Part shown: positions 5,902 through 12,737 of the stretch, in pieces
How positions within the stretch are numbered: the stretch's first letter is position 1
How the letters are laid out: each line of letters begins with the position of its first letter
Assembly (NCBI GenBank): GCA_035361955.1
Contig: DAOSDC010000023.1
Coordinates: 1-14,005 of the forward strand
Source: UBA6120 sp035361955
GTDB taxonomy: Bacteria; Bacillota_I; Bacilli_A; RFN20; CAG-826
DNA length: 14,005 nt
Direction of reading: 5' to 3'
Translations under genes and position numbers: made by a program
Notes under the pieces: model-generated
Seen by the model: the letters and a program-made list of their open reading frames with translations, nothing else
Databases searched by the model: none
Told to the model about the DNA's origin: nothing

Positions 5902-7713
5902 ATGAAACGCTTCGAACAAACACGAATTCGCAACTTCTCGATCATCGCCCACATCGATCATGGCAAATCGACGCTGGCTGACCGCATTTTGGAATTGACC
6001 GGTACGGTCGCCAGTCGCGACATGCGCGAGCAAATGCTCGATTCGCTCGATTTGGAACGCGAACGTGGCATTACGATTAAACTAACATCGGTCACGCTAA
6101 AATATGTGGCTGAAGACGGACTCGATTATGTGTTCAACCTCATCGACACGCCCGGGCACGTCGATTTCACTTATGAAGTATCGCGTTCGCTAGCTGCTTG
6201 CGAGGGCGCTTTGCTCGTGGTCGATGCCTCACAAGGCGTCGAGGCACAGACGTTAGCGAATGTCTATTTAGCCATCGATAACGACCTTGAGATCATTCCT
6301 GTCATTAACAAAATCGATTTGCCATCAGCCAATGTCGAACACGCCAAAGCGGAAATACGCGATCGGATCGGCTTACCTGTCGATTACGCGATTCCGATTT
6401 CGGCGAAAACCGGTCTTAACATCAAGGCTGTGCTTGAAGCTGTTGTTAAACACATTCCCGCACCAAAAGGCGATGTTGAAGCACCGCTGAAAGCATTAAT
6501 TTTCGACTCATATTACGATTCGTATCGGGGCGTTGTCGCCCTCGTACGCATTAAACAAGGCTATGTTAAAGTCGGTGATACGATTTTGTTGATGGCCGTC
6601 AACAAGAAGTATTTGGTGACCGAAGTCGGCATTCGCACGCCAAAAGAAGAAAAGCGCAATGCGCTTTATTCGGGCGAAGTCGGCTACATCGCCGCCCAAA
6701 TCAAAGACATCAAAGACGTGCATTCGGGTGAGACCGTGACTTTGGCCAACCGACCCGCCGATAAACCACTACCAGGTTATCGCCACATTAACCCGATGGT
6801 CTATTGCGGACTTTATCCCGTCGATTCCAAAAAATACGGTGACTTGAAAGACGCGCTTGAGAAACTTTCGCTTAATGATGGCGCCTTGAAGTATGAACCA
6901 GAAAATTCCCAAGCGCTCGGCTTTGGCTTTCGCTGCGGTTTTTTAGGTTTGCTACACATGAACGTGATTCAAGAACGACTCGAACGTGAATACGATCTAA
7001 ATCTAATATTGACGGCACCAAGCGTTATTTATAAAGTGCACTTGTTCTCGGGGGAAACGCTTAATCTCGATAACCCAAGCCAGTTGCCCAACCAAACATT
7101 AATTAAAGAAATACAAGAACCATATGTTTTGGCATCGATTATGACGCCAAAAGATTATGTCGGCGCCGTCATGGAACTTTGTCAAGCGCGCCGGGGCATT
7201 TACGTCGATTTGGAATTTTTAGACGAGACGCGCATGATCATCAAATACGAACTGCCGCTTTCGGAAATCATCTACAATTTCTTTGATCGGCTTAAAAGCA
7301 CGACAAAGGGTTATGCGTCGCTTGATTATACATTATCGGAATACCGCGCCAGCAATTTGACGAAGATGGACATTTTGCTTAACGGCGAACCGATTGACGC
7401 TTTGTCGATGATCGTTTTCAAAGGCAGCGCTTATGACCGAGGTTCCATCATCGTCCGAAAACTCAAAGACATCATTCCTCGGCAGCAATTCGAAATTCCG
7501 GTCCAAGCCGCAATTGGAGGAAAAGTCATTGCTAGAAGCAATATCAAAGCCGTGCGCAAAGACGTTTTGGCAAAATGTTATGGTGGTGACATTTCCCGAA
7601 AAAGAAAACTGCTGGACAAGCAAAAAGAGGGCAAAAAACGCATGAAAGCCATCGGATCGGTTGAAGTTCCGCAAGAAGCGTTCATGACCGTACTCTCGCT
7701 TGACGATGAATAA
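5902..7713 (+). CDS. lepA: Elongation factor 4 (LepA), ribosome-binding GTPase
   Basis: LepA is a translational GTPase related to EF-G that acts on stalled or mistranslocated ribosomes and influences initiation and 30S assembly. The 603-residue length is standard. The GTPase domain shows G1 AHIDHGKST (16-24), RERGITIK (53-60), G3 DTPGH (82-86), G4 NKID (136-139) and G5 SAK (167-169). Beta-barrel and EF-G-like domains follow, and the family-specific C-terminal domain is intact (CYGGDISRKRKLLDKQKEGK and EVPQEAF near the end). The ATG at 5902 gives the expected start RIRNFSIIAHIDHGKST; its Shine-Dalgarno is poor. The gene lies 40 bases after the nuclease-helicase gene. In Firmicutes lepA is commonly followed by hemW and hrcA; here one Fic-like gene and one small membrane gene intervene. 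Confidence 0.97.
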   Translation: MKRFEQTRIRNFSIIAHIDHGKSTLADRILELTGTVASRDMREQMLDSLDLERERGITIKLTSVTLKYVAEDGLDYVFNLIDTPGHVDFTYEVSRSLAACEGALLVVDASQGVEAQTLANVYLAIDNDLEIIPVINKIDLPSANVEHAKAEIRDRIGLPVDYAIPISAKTGLNIKAVLEAVVKHIPAPKGDVEAPLKALIFDSYYDSYRGVVALVRIKQGYVKVGDTILLMAVNKKYLVTEVGIRTPKEEKRNALYSGEVGYIAAQIKDIKDVHSGETVTLANRPADKPLPGYRHINPMVYCGLYPVDSKKYGDLKDALEKLSLNDGALKYEPENSQALGFGFRCGFLGLLHMNVIQERLEREYDLNLILTAPSVIYKVHLFSGETLNLDNPSQLPNQTLIKEIQEPYVLASIMTPKDYVGAVMELCQARRGIYVDLEFLDETRMIIKYELPLSEIIYNFFDRLKSTTKGYASLDYTLSEYRASNLTKMDILLNGEPIDALSMIVFKGSAYDRGSIIVRKLKDIIPRQQFEIPVQAAIGGKVIARSNIKAVRKDVLAKCYGGDISRKRKLLDKQKEGKKRMKAIGSVEVPQEAFMTVLSLDDE

Positions 7714-7735
7714 GGAAAAAAATCCAATAAATCGT

Positions 7736-7764
7736 TTGAACATTTAGTAGAAAATTAGTAAGAT
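7736..7764 (+). promoter_or_regulatory. Putative promoter of the Fic-like gene cluster
   Basis: TTGAAC (7736-7741), 17 bases, TAAGAT (7759-7764), four of six consensus matches in each box. It lies in the 88-base AT-rich gap after lepA. The predicted start is near 7771, about 30 bases before the ATG at 7802. No terminator for lepA is seen ahead of it, so read-through from lepA is also likely. Confidence 0.45.
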
Positions 7765-7801
7765 GTTTGCTATCTTTGATTTATAGAATTGTGAGCATAA
7801 C

Positions 7802-9178
7802 ATGGGAAATGATGATTTAGCGATTCGGTTCAGCAACGAGATGTATGCGACGCGTTCGGAAGTATCCAAAGCGCTCGGCACCTCTTTAATCGATACGATT
7901 TGGACAAACATCATCAAATATCGCGGTCAGTTTACTCGATATTTGTCTTTAAGACAAATCGACCATGGCCAGTTAAGCCTCGTGCTGACCCCATCGATTA
8001 GCGAATCGCTGAACGCAATCGAGCGTAAACTTGTCAAGGCGATGCTTAAATTGGGCAAGATTTCCAAAACATCATCGACCTATGCCCAATACGAGCAAGA
8101 TTTTTTTGCGCGACAACTTGATTTCGTCGCCCAAAAGTATCGTCTGGGCGTGAATGAGTCATTTCTAAAAAGTATCGTCAATGATACCGTTTCCACGATT
8201 AGCCCTGACCGTATGGTCCTCGTTAATTACTATGCGGCCATTAAATATTTGAAAAACCATCAAAACGATCCGATCGATGAAGCATTTTTCGCCGACATCT
8301 ACGCACTATTAAGTGGTCAAGATGATTTAGCAACGCTTTATCGTCAACACGAAATAGCGTCCTATGAACAAAAAGCGTTAATTGGCAAGACATATGCCGC
8401 TGCACCGATTGCCCGCATTGAAGAAATGATGGGGCAGTTGCAAGATTTTATCGTTCACGCCGATTTCTCACCACTAGTGAAAGCAGTCACCGTTTTCTAT
8501 TACATGGTCTTGATAAAACCATTTGAAACTTACAGTGAAGAAATGGCGTTATTGACGATGAAACACATCCTCGTACATGCCGATTTCGACGAAATTCCAC
8601 TGTTGATGAACTTCGAAGAATGGCTACTTGATCCGCGCGAAGAATTGGCGCGCGTGAATAACGAAGTGCAAAAATCTGGCGATGTCACCTACTTGCTCGC
8701 CAGTTTCATCCCGATGGCCAATAACGCGATTGAACGGATTCTCGATGGCGCTATCAACCTTGAAAAAGAAGTGCTTAAAGACGAAGTCCGCACCGATCAA
8801 ACACCATCGAACATTAATGTCGAAGACGAACATAAGCCACAATCAGAACAGATTCTGGCACCGACTCCCAACAAACCGCTACAGCTCGACGAACGCATGG
8901 CTTTACCAGGCGTACCCGTTGCGCTTGATGAAGTTGACGCTGCCCGCATCGAAGAACACTTGATGGAGACAAATCCAGCCCTTAAACGTGGCGAAGCTTA
9001 TTTTTACGCCCGTCATTGTACGATTGGCAAGTTTTATACGATAAGCCAATTCAAGAAAACACTTGGATGCGCTTATGAAACGGCACGTACTTCGATGGAC
9101 CATCTCGCAAGTTTAGGCTATTATCGTAAAGAAAGTTATAAGAACAAGTTTATTTATACCCCGATTGGACGAAAGTAG
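7802..9178 (+). CDS. Degenerate Fic-fold protein with C-terminal winged helix-turn-helix; catalytic motif lost
   Basis: The 458-residue protein follows the layout of Fic AMP-transferases with a DNA-binding tail. NYYAAIKYL (142-150) and ADIYALLSG (164-172) match the conserved helices before the Fic core; TYAAAPIARIEEMMGQLQDF (197-216) matches the usual P-rich stretch and 'LM..L..F' helix; PLVKAVTVFYYMVLIKPFE (224-242) matches the helix leading into the active loop. That loop, normally HPFxxGNGRxxR, reads KPFETYSEEMAL (239-250): the catalytic His is Lys, GNGR is YSEE, the last Arg is Leu, so AMP transfer is not expected. A charged linker (about 325-395) leads to a winged helix (about 400-456) with TISQFKKTLGCAYETARTSM and a Tyr/Lys-rich wing. 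The reading frame is long and intact, which argues for a selected function such as transcription regulation. Next gene starts 8 bases on. Function unknown; fold call is by pattern only. Confidence 0.72.
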   Translation: MGNDDLAIRFSNEMYATRSEVSKALGTSLIDTIWTNIIKYRGQFTRYLSLRQIDHGQLSLVLTPSISESLNAIERKLVKAMLKLGKISKTSSTYAQYEQDFFARQLDFVAQKYRLGVNESFLKSIVNDTVSTISPDRMVLVNYYAAIKYLKNHQNDPIDEAFFADIYALLSGQDDLATLYRQHEIASYEQKALIGKTYAAAPIARIEEMMGQLQDFIVHADFSPLVKAVTVFYYMVLIKPFETYSEEMALLTMKHILVHADFDEIPLLMNFEEWLLDPREELARVNNEVQKSGDVTYLLASFIPMANNAIERILDGAINLEKEVLKDEVRTDQTPSNINVEDEHKPQSEQILAPTPNKPLQLDERMALPGVPVALDEVDAARIEEHLMETNPALKRGEAYFYARHCTIGKFYTISQFKKTLGCAYETARTSMDHLASLGYYRKESYKNKFIYTPIGRK

Positions 9179-9186
9179 GTTAACCC

Positions 9187-9444
9187 ATGCCATATATATA
9201 CTCGAGTATTCTTGAAAACCCGATTTTCGCTGTCATCGTAATTCTCGCCTTCTTTGGCGTGATTGCGTTAGGCGCGTATTTGCTTCGAAAACATGTGCCG
9301 AGTTTGCGCAATAAAGAAGTGCAAATCGATGAAGAAGAAGCCGCGCGCGAAGAAATCGAACGCGTGATTGTCAAAATCGAAGATACGAAGACCAAGGAAC
9401 AAATGGAACAATTCCATCCCGATGGCACCGAGAAAAAAGATTAG
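9187..9444 (+). CDS. Small single-pass membrane protein with acidic cytoplasmic tail, function unknown
   Basis: I do not recognise this 85-residue protein. Residues 12-33 are an uninterrupted hydrophobic stretch (FAVIVILAFFGVIALGAYLL), followed by Arg34-Lys35, which by the positive-inside rule puts the N-terminus outside and the tail inside. The tail (42-85) is highly charged, EEEAAREEIERVIVKIED, and could form a short coiled coil. It starts 8 bases after the Fic-like gene and its last 23 bases overlap hemW, so it is very likely co-transcribed and coupled with both. Its tight packing in the cluster is the main evidence that it is a real gene. The ribosome binding site (TAGG) is weak. Confidence 0.78.
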   Translation: MPYIYSSILENPIFAVIVILAFFGVIALGAYLLRKHVPSLRNKEVQIDEEEAAREEIERVIVKIEDTKTKEQMEQFHPDGTEKKD

Positions 9445-10537
9445 ATCGCTTTACGTTCATATACCGTTTTGCGATCACATTTGTCACTACTGTGACTTTA
9501 CGAAGATGCTTATTGACGATAAATTGGCCACCCGCTACTTGGAGTGGCTTTTTTTGGAACTCGAGAGCTATGATCCGAAAGAATTGGAAACGATTTATGT
9601 GGGCGGCGGTACGCCTTCGTCCTTAAATGAGACACACCTGAAAATATTACTCCAAAAACTTGCGCCGTTATTGGCCGAAGGTGGCGAATTCAGTGTCGAG
9701 GCCAACGTTGAGAGTTTAACAAAAACCAAATTGTCAATCATGAAGTCGTATGGGGTCAATCGCTTGAGTATTGGCGTCCAATCGTTTCAACCGCGACTTT
9801 TAAAGCATATGAATCGTCATCATGACCGACATCAAATATTTGAAGCCATCAACTCGGCAAAAGCGGTCGGGTTCACCAACATCAGCATTGATTTGATTCT
9901 CGATTTGCCGACGCAATCACGGCGTGATATCGTCGCCGATGTTAATCAGGCACTAGCTTTGAATGTGCCCCACATTAGCACATATAGTCTTACGGTTCAT
10001 CCGGGCACTGTGTATGGTATCAAAGGCGTCAAAGAAGTAAACCCCGATTTATCGCGAACACATTACGATCTCGTGCTCGGGATGCTTCGGGATGCTGGTT
10101 ATGAGCGATATGAAGTATCAAATTTTGCCAAAAAAGGCCATCGTGGTCGTCATAATCTGACGTATTGGAATAACGAGTTTTATTATGCGATTGGACTGGG
10201 AGCTTCGGGTTATTTGCCGGGAGAACCAGCGCCATATCGCTATAAGAACACGATGAACATGAGTAAATATTTAAACGGTGTGACCATTGTTGAAAGGGAA
10301 GACGTCGACCTACAAGCCGAGGAACAATATTTTCTGATGCTCAAGCTCCGCTTAAAGGAAGGTTTCACTTCCCAAGAATACAAACGTTTATTCAAAGAAG
10401 ATTTTTCGATTCGATACGCTGATAAAATTGCTTTACTTCGTGCGGGCGGCTTGCTTTATAATGATGCGAGTCGGTGGTATGCTACAGATGATGGCATCAT
10501 GCTACTCGATCAAATCATATTAACGCTACTATCATAA
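9422..10537 (+). CDS. hemW: HemW, radical SAM heme chaperone-type protein
   Basis: HemW is a radical SAM protein related to coproporphyrinogen dehydrogenase HemN but lacking that activity; characterised members bind and deliver heme. The 371-residue product has the radical SAM cluster motif Cys17-x3-Cys21-x2-Cys24 followed by Asp-Phe, the HemW form rather than HemN's CxxxCxxCxC, then GGGTPSSL (61-68), GVQSF (118-122) and the HemW-typical HNLTYW (244-249) linked to heme binding. I chose the ATG at 9422 because YVHIPFC then starts at residue 11, as usual; a longer in-frame start at 9368 would add 18 unrelated residues lying deep inside the preceding gene. No strong Shine-Dalgarno precedes 9422, so coupling to the overlapping upstream gene is likely. 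The lepA-hemW-hrcA order is classic Firmicutes. Confidence 0.93.
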   Translation: MAPRKKIRSLYVHIPFCDHICHYCDFTKMLIDDKLATRYLEWLFLELESYDPKELETIYVGGGTPSSLNETHLKILLQKLAPLLAEGGEFSVEANVESLTKTKLSIMKSYGVNRLSIGVQSFQPRLLKHMNRHHDRHQIFEAINSAKAVGFTNISIDLILDLPTQSRRDIVADVNQALALNVPHISTYSLTVHPGTVYGIKGVKEVNPDLSRTHYDLVLGMLRDAGYERYEVSNFAKKGHRGRHNLTYWNNEFYYAIGLGASGYLPGEPAPYRYKNTMNMSKYLNGVTIVEREDVDLQAEEQYFLMLKLRLKEGFTSQEYKRLFKEDFSIRYADKIALLRAGGLLYNDASRWYATDDGIMLLDQIILTLLS

Positions 10538-10548
10538 GGAGTCATATC

Positions 10549-10953
10549 ATGCGTATCGCCCGTTATGAAAAACGATTGTTAGCCTACTTCATCGATTTCG
10601 CCATCGCTTTAGCTGGCGCACTGGCGATTTTCTTTTTGATACCAATGTCATTGACGATTGTCGAAAAAGTGTTGCTATCGCAAATCGGAGCATCATTCAT
10701 CTATTTCATATTAACGTTTTTATTGTTATGGGTGAGCAATGGCTATACGCTTGGTTCCGCGCTTTCTGGCATTCGTGTCGTTCGGCTTGACGACGAGAAA
10801 ATTGGAGTGAAAGAAGCGCTGGTTCGCGCTAGTAGCCTTGCCATTTTTCCTTGGGCGATCATCAATGCCGTCAATATGTTGTTAGTACATACCGAACGCA
10901 CGCTCTTCGATCGGTTATCGGACACACTCGTCATCGATCGAAAATGCTATTAA
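10549..10953 (+). CDS. RDD-family integral membrane protein
   Basis: The 134-residue protein has three hydrophobic segments (about 10-34, 42-64 and 92-112) and the RDD-family hallmarks: Arg9 with Phe-Ile-Asp16 in the first helix, NGYTLGSALSGIRVVRLDD (64-82), RASSLAIFPWAI (92-103) and the closing TLFDRLSDTLVID (117-129). RDD proteins are small membrane proteins of mostly unknown function; some have been linked to ion transport. A strong AAGGAG overlaps the hemW stop codon 7 bases before the ATG, and the gap to hemW is 11 bases, so this is the last gene of the Fic-like/hemW cluster. Substrate cannot be told from sequence. Confidence 0.88.
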   Translation: MRIARYEKRLLAYFIDFAIALAGALAIFFLIPMSLTIVEKVLLSQIGASFIYFILTFLLLWVSNGYTLGSALSGIRVVRLDDEKIGVKEALVRASSLAIFPWAIINAVNMLLVHTERTLFDRLSDTLVIDRKCY

Positions 10954-10993
10954 CCCGATAAATACCAATAATATTAATATCACTAATTCACCG

Positions 10994-11020
10994 TTAGCAC
11001 TTATTTATTGACAGTGCTAA
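10994..11020. promoter_or_regulatory. CIRCE operator (HrcA binding site)
   Basis: TTAGCACTT-N9-CAGTGCTAA matches the CIRCE consensus TTAGCACTC-N9-GAGTGCTAA at all but two inner positions, with the correct 9-base centre. HrcA binds this element and represses until heat or unfolded protein titrates GroE and frees the operator. It overlaps the -35 box of the hrcA promoter, so repression by occlusion is expected. Confidence 0.95.
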
Positions 11021-11036
11021 TTTCGTGTTATAAAAT
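11008..11036 (+). promoter_or_regulatory. Sigma-A promoter of hrcA-grpE-dnaK
   Basis: Perfect TTGACA (11008-11013), 17-base spacer, TAAAAT (11031-11036). The -35 lies in the centre and right arm of CIRCE. The predicted start is near 11043, giving a leader of about 36 bases that begins with the inverted repeat at 11042-11066. Confidence 0.88.
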
Positions 11037-11041
11037 GTTCG

Positions 11042-11066
11042 TGGCACTCAAAGAAGTGATGTGCCA
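11042..11066 (+). promoter_or_regulatory. CIRCE-like second inverted repeat / 5'-terminal mRNA hairpin of hrcA
   Basis: TGGCAC (11042-11047) pairs with GTGCCA (11061-11066); with inner TCA/TGA and one bulged T this is a 9-bp stem with loop AAGAAG. The GCAC-13 bases-GTGC core has the same spacing as the true CIRCE 47 bases upstream, and the left arm TGGCACTC differs from TTAGCACTC mainly at the outer bases. It begins at the predicted transcript start and ends 2 bases before the GAGGT ribosome binding site, so it could act as a second operator or as an mRNA-stabilising or translation-controlling hairpin. Confidence 0.55.
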
Positions 11067-11078
11067 GCGAGGTATAGC

Positions 11079-12092
11079 ATGGGATTATCAAGGCGCGACC
11101 AAATCTTGAAATTCATCGTCGAGCACTTCATTAAAACGGCAGTTCCCGTCGGGAGCCATACGCTGATCGAAACTTACGATTTGCCTTATTCTAGTGCCAC
11201 GATTCGCGCTGAGATGAGCGAACTCGAAGGACTTGGCATGCTTGAAAAAACCCATACATCGTCGGGGCGCGTCCCATCGAGCAAGGGTTATCGCTATTAT
11301 ATTGACAATTTGCGCAACCGCAGCGTCGATGAACAAATCAAGCAGCAACTTCAAAACATTCTCGATAAAAAAACACAATCGATTGAAGAGATATTACGCC
11401 AAAGCTGTGAAATTCTCGCGCATATGACTAATCTTGCTTCGATTGTCCTTGGTCCCAATGCCAAAGAGGAACGACTTGTGAGTCTATCGATTGTCCCGAT
11501 CGCCGGTAACTCGGCCACGGCCATCTTTGTGACCGATCAAGGTTATGTCGAGAACAAAACATTCGTTATTCCTGAGGAAATGTCGATCAAAGATTTGCAA
11601 AAAAGCGTCAAATTGTTGAATGAACGCCTCGAAGGAACCCCTGTCGCCGAACTCGTCGCTAAAATGGAAGCGATTCGTCCGATTTTGCAAGATTACATCG
11701 CTGAACATGACGTTATTTACCAAGCGTTTGCGCAAGCGTTCCTCCACTTCGCCAGCGATCGGCTACGTACTTATGGTCAAGATGAGCTATTCTCACAACC
11801 AGAGTTCAGCAACGACGCTCAAAAATTGCGCCATTTGATCTCCTTACTTGATTCGCCGCATGTATTCCGGGAAGTAAGTCGGGAAGGTGAAAACATCACG
11901 ATAAAAATCGGCGATGTCGGTGAAGAATATGGCGATGTCTCGATTATATCGAGCCGCTTGGCAATTCCGGGCAAGCCTGAAGGCACGATTGCCGTCGTCG
12001 GACCGACGCGAATGGATTATGATCGTGTCGTCAGCGCCCTTGAATACATCGCCGGCATGCTTGAAGACTATTTTGATAAGAAAGAAAGGTGA
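11079..12092 (+). CDS. hrcA: Heat-inducible transcription repressor HrcA
   Basis: HrcA represses class I heat-shock genes by binding CIRCE and depends on GroEL for folding. The 337-residue product has an N-terminal winged helix starting SRRDQILKFIVEHFIKTAVPVGS (4-26), with YSSATIRAEMSELE (37-50) and the strongly conserved THTSSGRVPSSKGYRYYID (58-76). The C-terminal part keeps IAVVGPTRMDYDRV near the end. I chose the ATG at 11079, which follows GCGAGGT by 6 bases; the in-frame GTG at 11061 would add MPARYS from within the upstream hairpin and has no ribosome binding site. As first gene behind CIRCE it is autoregulated. The stop TGA lies 6 bases before the grpE start and shares the grpE ribosome-binding region. 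Confidence 0.96.
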   Translation: MGLSRRDQILKFIVEHFIKTAVPVGSHTLIETYDLPYSSATIRAEMSELEGLGMLEKTHTSSGRVPSSKGYRYYIDNLRNRSVDEQIKQQLQNILDKKTQSIEEILRQSCEILAHMTNLASIVLGPNAKEERLVSLSIVPIAGNSATAIFVTDQGYVENKTFVIPEEMSIKDLQKSVKLLNERLEGTPVAELVAKMEAIRPILQDYIAEHDVIYQAFAQAFLHFASDRLRTYGQDELFSQPEFSNDAQKLRHLISLLDSPHVFREVSREGENITIKIGDVGEEYGDVSIISSRLAIPGKPEGTIAVVGPTRMDYDRVVSALEYIAGMLEDYFDKKER

Positions 12093-12098
12093 TGGTGC

Positions 12099-12713
12099 AT
12101 GGTACCACGCAAAGATAAACATATGAAAAAAGATATTGTTACCGAAGAGAAGAAACCTAAAGCCCAACTTGAACTTGAAGAAAAGTTAACGACCGCGCTT
12201 CAAGAAATCGAAAATTGGAAAAACAAATACTATATGGTGTTCGCCGATATGGAAAACGCTCGAAAACAAAATGAGAAATCACTGTCAGAAGCTTTGAAGT
12301 ATCGCGCAGCTGGCTTTGTCGAAAACATCTTTCCAATTCTTGACGCCTTCCAAATCGCCCTAGACATGAAAACCGAAGATGAAGCAATAAGGCGATTTCT
12401 GGTCGGATTTGAGCATTTGTATCGGCAATTGAAGACCGTCCTCGAAAACGAGGGTGTTAAAGACGTTTCCCCAAGCATCGGCGCCAGTTTCGATTACAAA
12501 ACGATGCATGCCCTCGATACCGAAGAAGCCGACGGAGAAGAGAATCGCGTGCTACGTATTATCGCTCGGGGTTATCAACTTAAAGATCGGTTGATTCGCC
12601 CGGCTATGGTTATCCTCAGCAAGAAGAAAGCCCCGATTCAAGATCCGCAACCACAGACTGAACCACAAACTGAAACAAAGGCAGATCCAGACTCGCAAGA
12701 GTTTGATGCATAA
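12099..12713 (+). CDS. grpE: GrpE, nucleotide exchange factor of DnaK
   Basis: GrpE releases ADP from DnaK and acts as a thermosensor of the Hsp70 cycle. The 204-residue protein has a charged N-terminal coiled coil (about 20-66, ELEEKLTTALQEIENWK), the four-helix region with FVENIFPILDAF (73-84), and the C-terminal beta domain with the signature FDYKTMHAL ... ARGYQLKDRLIRPAMVIL (131-173). After the usual family end there is a 30-residue tail rich in Pro, Gln, Thr and acidic residues (175-204). The start at 12099 follows AAAGG at a spacing of about 9; an in-frame Met9 (12123) is a less likely alternative. It lies 6 bases after hrcA and 24 before dnaK, within the CIRCE-controlled operon. Confidence 0.95.
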   Translation: MVPRKDKHMKKDIVTEEKKPKAQLELEEKLTTALQEIENWKNKYYMVFADMENARKQNEKSLSEALKYRAAGFVENIFPILDAFQIALDMKTEDEAIRRFLVGFEHLYRQLKTVLENEGVKDVSPSIGASFDYKTMHALDTEEADGEENRVLRIIARGYQLKDRLIRPAMVILSKKKAPIQDPQPQTEPQTETKADPDSQEFDA

Positions 12714-12737
12714 AACAATATAAAGGAGCACATATTT

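Noticed and set aside
7333..7743. 136-codon open frame on the minus strand
   Set aside because: It lies almost wholly antisense to the conserved C-terminal coding region of lepA, has a composition typical of a mirror frame (Phe-rich), no ribosome binding site and no recognisable domain.
7760..7776. AAGAT/ATCTT hairpin as a lepA terminator
   Set aside because: Only five A-T rich pairs around a 7-base loop and no T-run after it; it also overlaps the putative -10 box.
7787..7803. Lac-operator-like string TTGTGAGCATAACA before the Fic-like gene
   Set aside because: Half-site resemblance only; there is no symmetric second half and no LacI-type gene nearby.
9368..9421. Longer HemW start
   Set aside because: The extra 18 residues are the alternate frame of the preceding small membrane protein and resemble no HemW N-terminus.
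10971..10980. Palindrome ATATTAATAT as an operator
   Set aside because: A pure A/T palindrome in an AT-rich gap is likely by chance, and it lies upstream of the -35 by about 28 bases with no other support.
11061..11078. GTG start for hrcA at 11061
   Set aside because: It lies in the right arm of the hairpin and would bury the GAGGT ribosome binding site inside the coding region; ATG at 11079 fits the family.
11844..12167. 107-codon minus-strand open frame across the hrcA/grpE junction
   Set aside because: Antisense to conserved hrcA and grpE coding sequence, Phe/Tyr/Ile-rich shadow composition, no start signals.
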